Part shown: positions 5,591 to 6,898 of the stretch, one piece after another
Layout: each line of letters opens with the position of its first letter
How positions within the stretch are numbered: the stretch's first letter is position 1
Assembly (NCBI GenBank): GCA_020696915.1
Contig: JAJFMR010000153.1
Location: forward strand, 1 to 6,898
Reading direction: 5' to 3'
Length of the DNA stretch: 6,898 nt
From: Rhizobiaceae bacterium
Lineage (GTDB): Bacteria; Pseudomonadota; Alphaproteobacteria; Rhizobiales; Rhizobiaceae
The notes under the pieces: model-generated
Seen by the model: the letters and a program-made list of their open reading frames with translations, nothing else
The model's database searches: none
What the model was told of the DNA's origin: nothing
Made by a program: the position numbers and the translations under genes

Positions 5591-6352
5591 CTACGGACGC
5601 GTTCGGCGCGGTGCGATCGCATTCCACGTCTCCGCCCTGAACCAGCTGCAGACGAGGTCTGGTCTGGCCCTCTGCAGACGCTCGAACTCCTCCCGTGGAG
5701 CAACGCAGGCGATGCCGAGATATTGAAGGCGATCGCAGTCAGCGAGAGGAAGCAGTTGCTTGTCGGCGAGTTTGGTGGAGGTCCCCAGAAAAGCCTGAAG
5801 CTGCCGCAGTCCCGCCAGAGGCATCAAGCTCGGTATTCTGTAGGGGCTCCACATTCCGCCCTCGATGCCGATGACCTCGAGGTGGTGGGCGTCGCTCAGC
5901 CACTGCAGGTCCGGCATCTTCTTGGCATTTGTCAGGATGAACGTGCGCAAGCATGGGAGCTCCAGCAGCGGGCTGAAATCGTCGATGTGCCGCGGACTGT
6001 CGATGCTGAGGAAGCGGAGGTTCTCGAGTTGAAGAATCGGAGACAGGCTCCTGGCGACCATCGGCCATTCGAGCTCCAGCCTCTCGAGGCCGCCGAGGCT
6101 ACCGATTTCCTCGAGAAACGGCTGATCGACCTTGCTTGCCACCAGATGCCGGACCGATCGCCGCTCATGGATGCCGCGATAGTTGAGTTTCTGCCGCTCC
6201 AGCCAAACCCGTTCGGCAGTGTCCGGGATGGCAGTCGCCGAAGCGTAGTAGTGCTCCTCGCGCCAAGCGCCCCAATCCCGACCGACGTGAGCCCGGAACT
6301 TCCGATTGAGATCGCCCTCGCGAGCAAGGAAAGCCTTGTAACCTTCAATCAT
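5591..6352 (-). CDS. Leucine-rich-repeat-like protein of unknown function
   Basis: Protein of 253 residues with no signal peptide or membrane segment, so probably cytosolic. From about residue 80 it is built of repeated units with the core L-x-x-hydrophobic-hydrophobic-x-hydrophobic: LERLELE, LRFLSID, LRTFILT, LEVIGIE, LQAFLGT and LQYLGIA. Their leading leucines are at 89, 112, 135, 158, 185 and 209, giving spacings of 23, 23, 23, 27 and 24. This fits an LRR solenoid, usually a protein-binding surface. Residues 1-79 are charged and aromatic (GRDWGAWREEHYY) and show no domain I recognise. No good ribosome site precedes the ATG at 6352 (GGAAG directly abuts it), so the start is uncertain. Hand-counted lines inside the gene are 52-63% G+C against 70-73% in sampled lines of the importer operon. 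It converges on the regulator gene with 12 bases between stops. A role with the importer is not indicated. Confidence 0.8.
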   Translation of the reverse strand: MIEGYKAFLAREGDLNRKFRAHVGRDWGAWREEHYYASATAIPDTAERVWLERQKLNYRGIHERRSVRHLVASKVDQPFLEEIGSLGGLERLELEWPMVARSLSPILQLENLRFLSIDSPRHIDDFSPLLELPCLRTFILTNAKKMPDLQWLSDAHHLEVIGIEGGMWSPYRIPSLMPLAGLRQLQAFLGTSTKLADKQLLPLADCDRLQYLGIACVAPREEFERLQRARPDLVCSWFRAETWNAIAPRRTRP

Positions 6353-6485
6353 CTTCCGACCACATCTGGCCCCCTGTCTGACGGACCCCGGTTCGGGATC
6401 CGCTTATCCGGCATCGCGAGAGTTGACCGAGCCTTAAACATGCCGTCCCCGACGCAGCCGATTTTCCTCGCGGCGCAGCCCTGGC
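6353..6485. other. 133-base gap with an imperfect hairpin at 6383-6401
   Basis: Non-coding stretch between the phosphodiesterase-like gene and the LRR-like gene, both on the minus strand. It holds a 7-bp stem read GGATCCC, five bases, GGGGTCC on the minus strand (one G-T pair), without a following T-run, so it is not a convincing terminator. I see no good promoter for the LRR-like gene here. Confidence 0.35.
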
Positions 6486-6898
6486 TTAGGACGACGTTTG
6501 CGAGCCCTTCGCGCGCCCGATCAGCTCCGGCTCATCCGAGCAGATCCCAAGGACCGGCAGTTTTACGAGGTCGGCGAGCACCGCGGGGCGTTCCTCATGC
6601 CAGAGTACGATTTGACGACCGGCATGCCGCGCCCGATCGAGCAGGTCCGTGGTGACCAGGTCCTGGGGCCGTTGGCCGCCGCGCTCCCAGCAGAGATGGA
6701 TGATGTCCGCTTTTGCCGCATCCGCCGCGGCGTGCGGGTCGGCGCCGAGCGGCACCAGGATCGACAAGGCGTAGGGGCAGCCGGCATCGCGCAGTTCGCG
6801 CACCATGCCGGTGTCGAAGGATCCGAGGACTGCGAAAGGCTGGTCATGCGCCTCGAGCTCCTGCCAGGTGAGAATGCCGGTGCCGGGCGCCTTGATCT
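6486..6898 (-). CDS. Glycerophosphodiester phosphodiesterase-like protein, C-terminal part; 5' end beyond window
   Basis: Likely hydrolyses glycerophosphodiesters to glycerol 3-phosphate and an alcohol. The 136 visible residues are open through the right edge. The first complete codons read Ile-Lys, and the two bases before them (AG) fit a Glu codon, which would give the family's E-x-K metal-ligand motif. Further on come GSFDTGMVRELR (the SFD strand and following helix), a WERGGQRPQDLVTTDLLDRARHAG stretch, then QIVLWHEERPAVLADLVKLPVLGICSDEPEL. This last part aligns with the C-terminal W-T-V-N...G-V-D-x-I-x-T-D-x-P block, though TVN and TD are altered to HEE and SD. The N-terminal HR and ExD catalytic motifs lie outside the window, so activity cannot be judged. 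Translation ends at 6486. Genes of this family often neighbour Ugp-type importers, but here a regulator and an LRR-like gene intervene. Confidence 0.8.
   Translation of the reverse strand, partial: IKAPGTGILTWQELEAHDQPFAVLGSFDTGMVRELRDAGCPYALSILVPLGADPHAAADAAKADIIHLCWERGGQRPQDLVTTDLLDRARHAGRQIVLWHEERPAVLADLVKLPVLGICSDEPELIGRAKGSQTSS

Noticed and set aside
6383..6401. GC hairpin as an intrinsic terminator of the phosphodiesterase-like gene
   Set aside because: The stem includes a G-T pair and no T-run follows on the transcribed strand.
6423..6428. TTGACC as a plus-strand -35 element
   Set aside because: There is no matching -10 at proper spacing and no plus-strand gene downstream.
5723..6655. 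310-codon plus-strand frame across the LRR-like gene, the gap and the phosphodiesterase-like gene
   Set aside because: It crosses two minus-strand genes. The minus frames show periodic LRR units and GDPD motifs, while this one shows none.

Overview
The window is GC-rich and gene-dense, with short or overlapping gene junctions. The proteins look alphaproteobacterial: a CUT1-type sugar ABC importer, a cytoplasmic sulfatase of a type I associate with rhizobia, and a HutC-type GntR regulator. A member of the Hyphomicrobiales (Mesorhizobium, Aminobacter or a relative) is my best guess. This rests on protein style only, since no rRNA or marker gene is present.

Positions 1-4658, minus strand: a compact operon read right to left. 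The order is solute-binding protein with a Tat-like signal (3249-4658), permease 1 (2336-3220), permease 2 (1476-2336), MalK/UgpC-type ATPase with a TOBE domain (418-1479), then the first 124 residues of a sulfatase (1-372, cut by the window edge). The two permease genes share one base (TGATG), the second permease and the ATPase share four (ATGA), and the sulfatase follows the ATPase after 45 bases. The sulfatase has no signal peptide and keeps the CxPxR formylglycine motif. The simplest reading is a complete importer for a sulfate ester, perhaps a sulfated sugar or glycan fragment, that is desulfated in the cytoplasm. The substrate cannot be read from the sequence.

Positions 4659-4831: the intergenic region between the operon and a divergent regulator. 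It holds a perfect 9-bp inverted repeat with a 15-nt spacer (4743-4775), a 6-bp inverted repeat near the operon's ribosome binding site (4681-4699), and an AT-rich island beside the regulator start with a small palindrome. These are the likely control elements.

Positions 4832-5578, plus strand: a GntR/HutC-family regulator (winged helix plus UTRA domain), probably the local regulator of the importer operon.

Positions 5591-6352, minus strand: a cytosolic leucine-rich-repeat-like protein whose units recur every 23 residues. Its GC content is lower than its neighbours', and it ends only 12 bases from the regulator stop. Its function is unknown. After a 133-base gap, 6486-6898 (minus strand) holds the C-terminal part of a glycerophosphodiester phosphodiesterase-like protein that continues past the right edge.

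No RNA gene, mobile element, CRISPR array or origin was seen. Long plus-strand frames opposite the operon are antisense shadows typical of GC-rich DNA.
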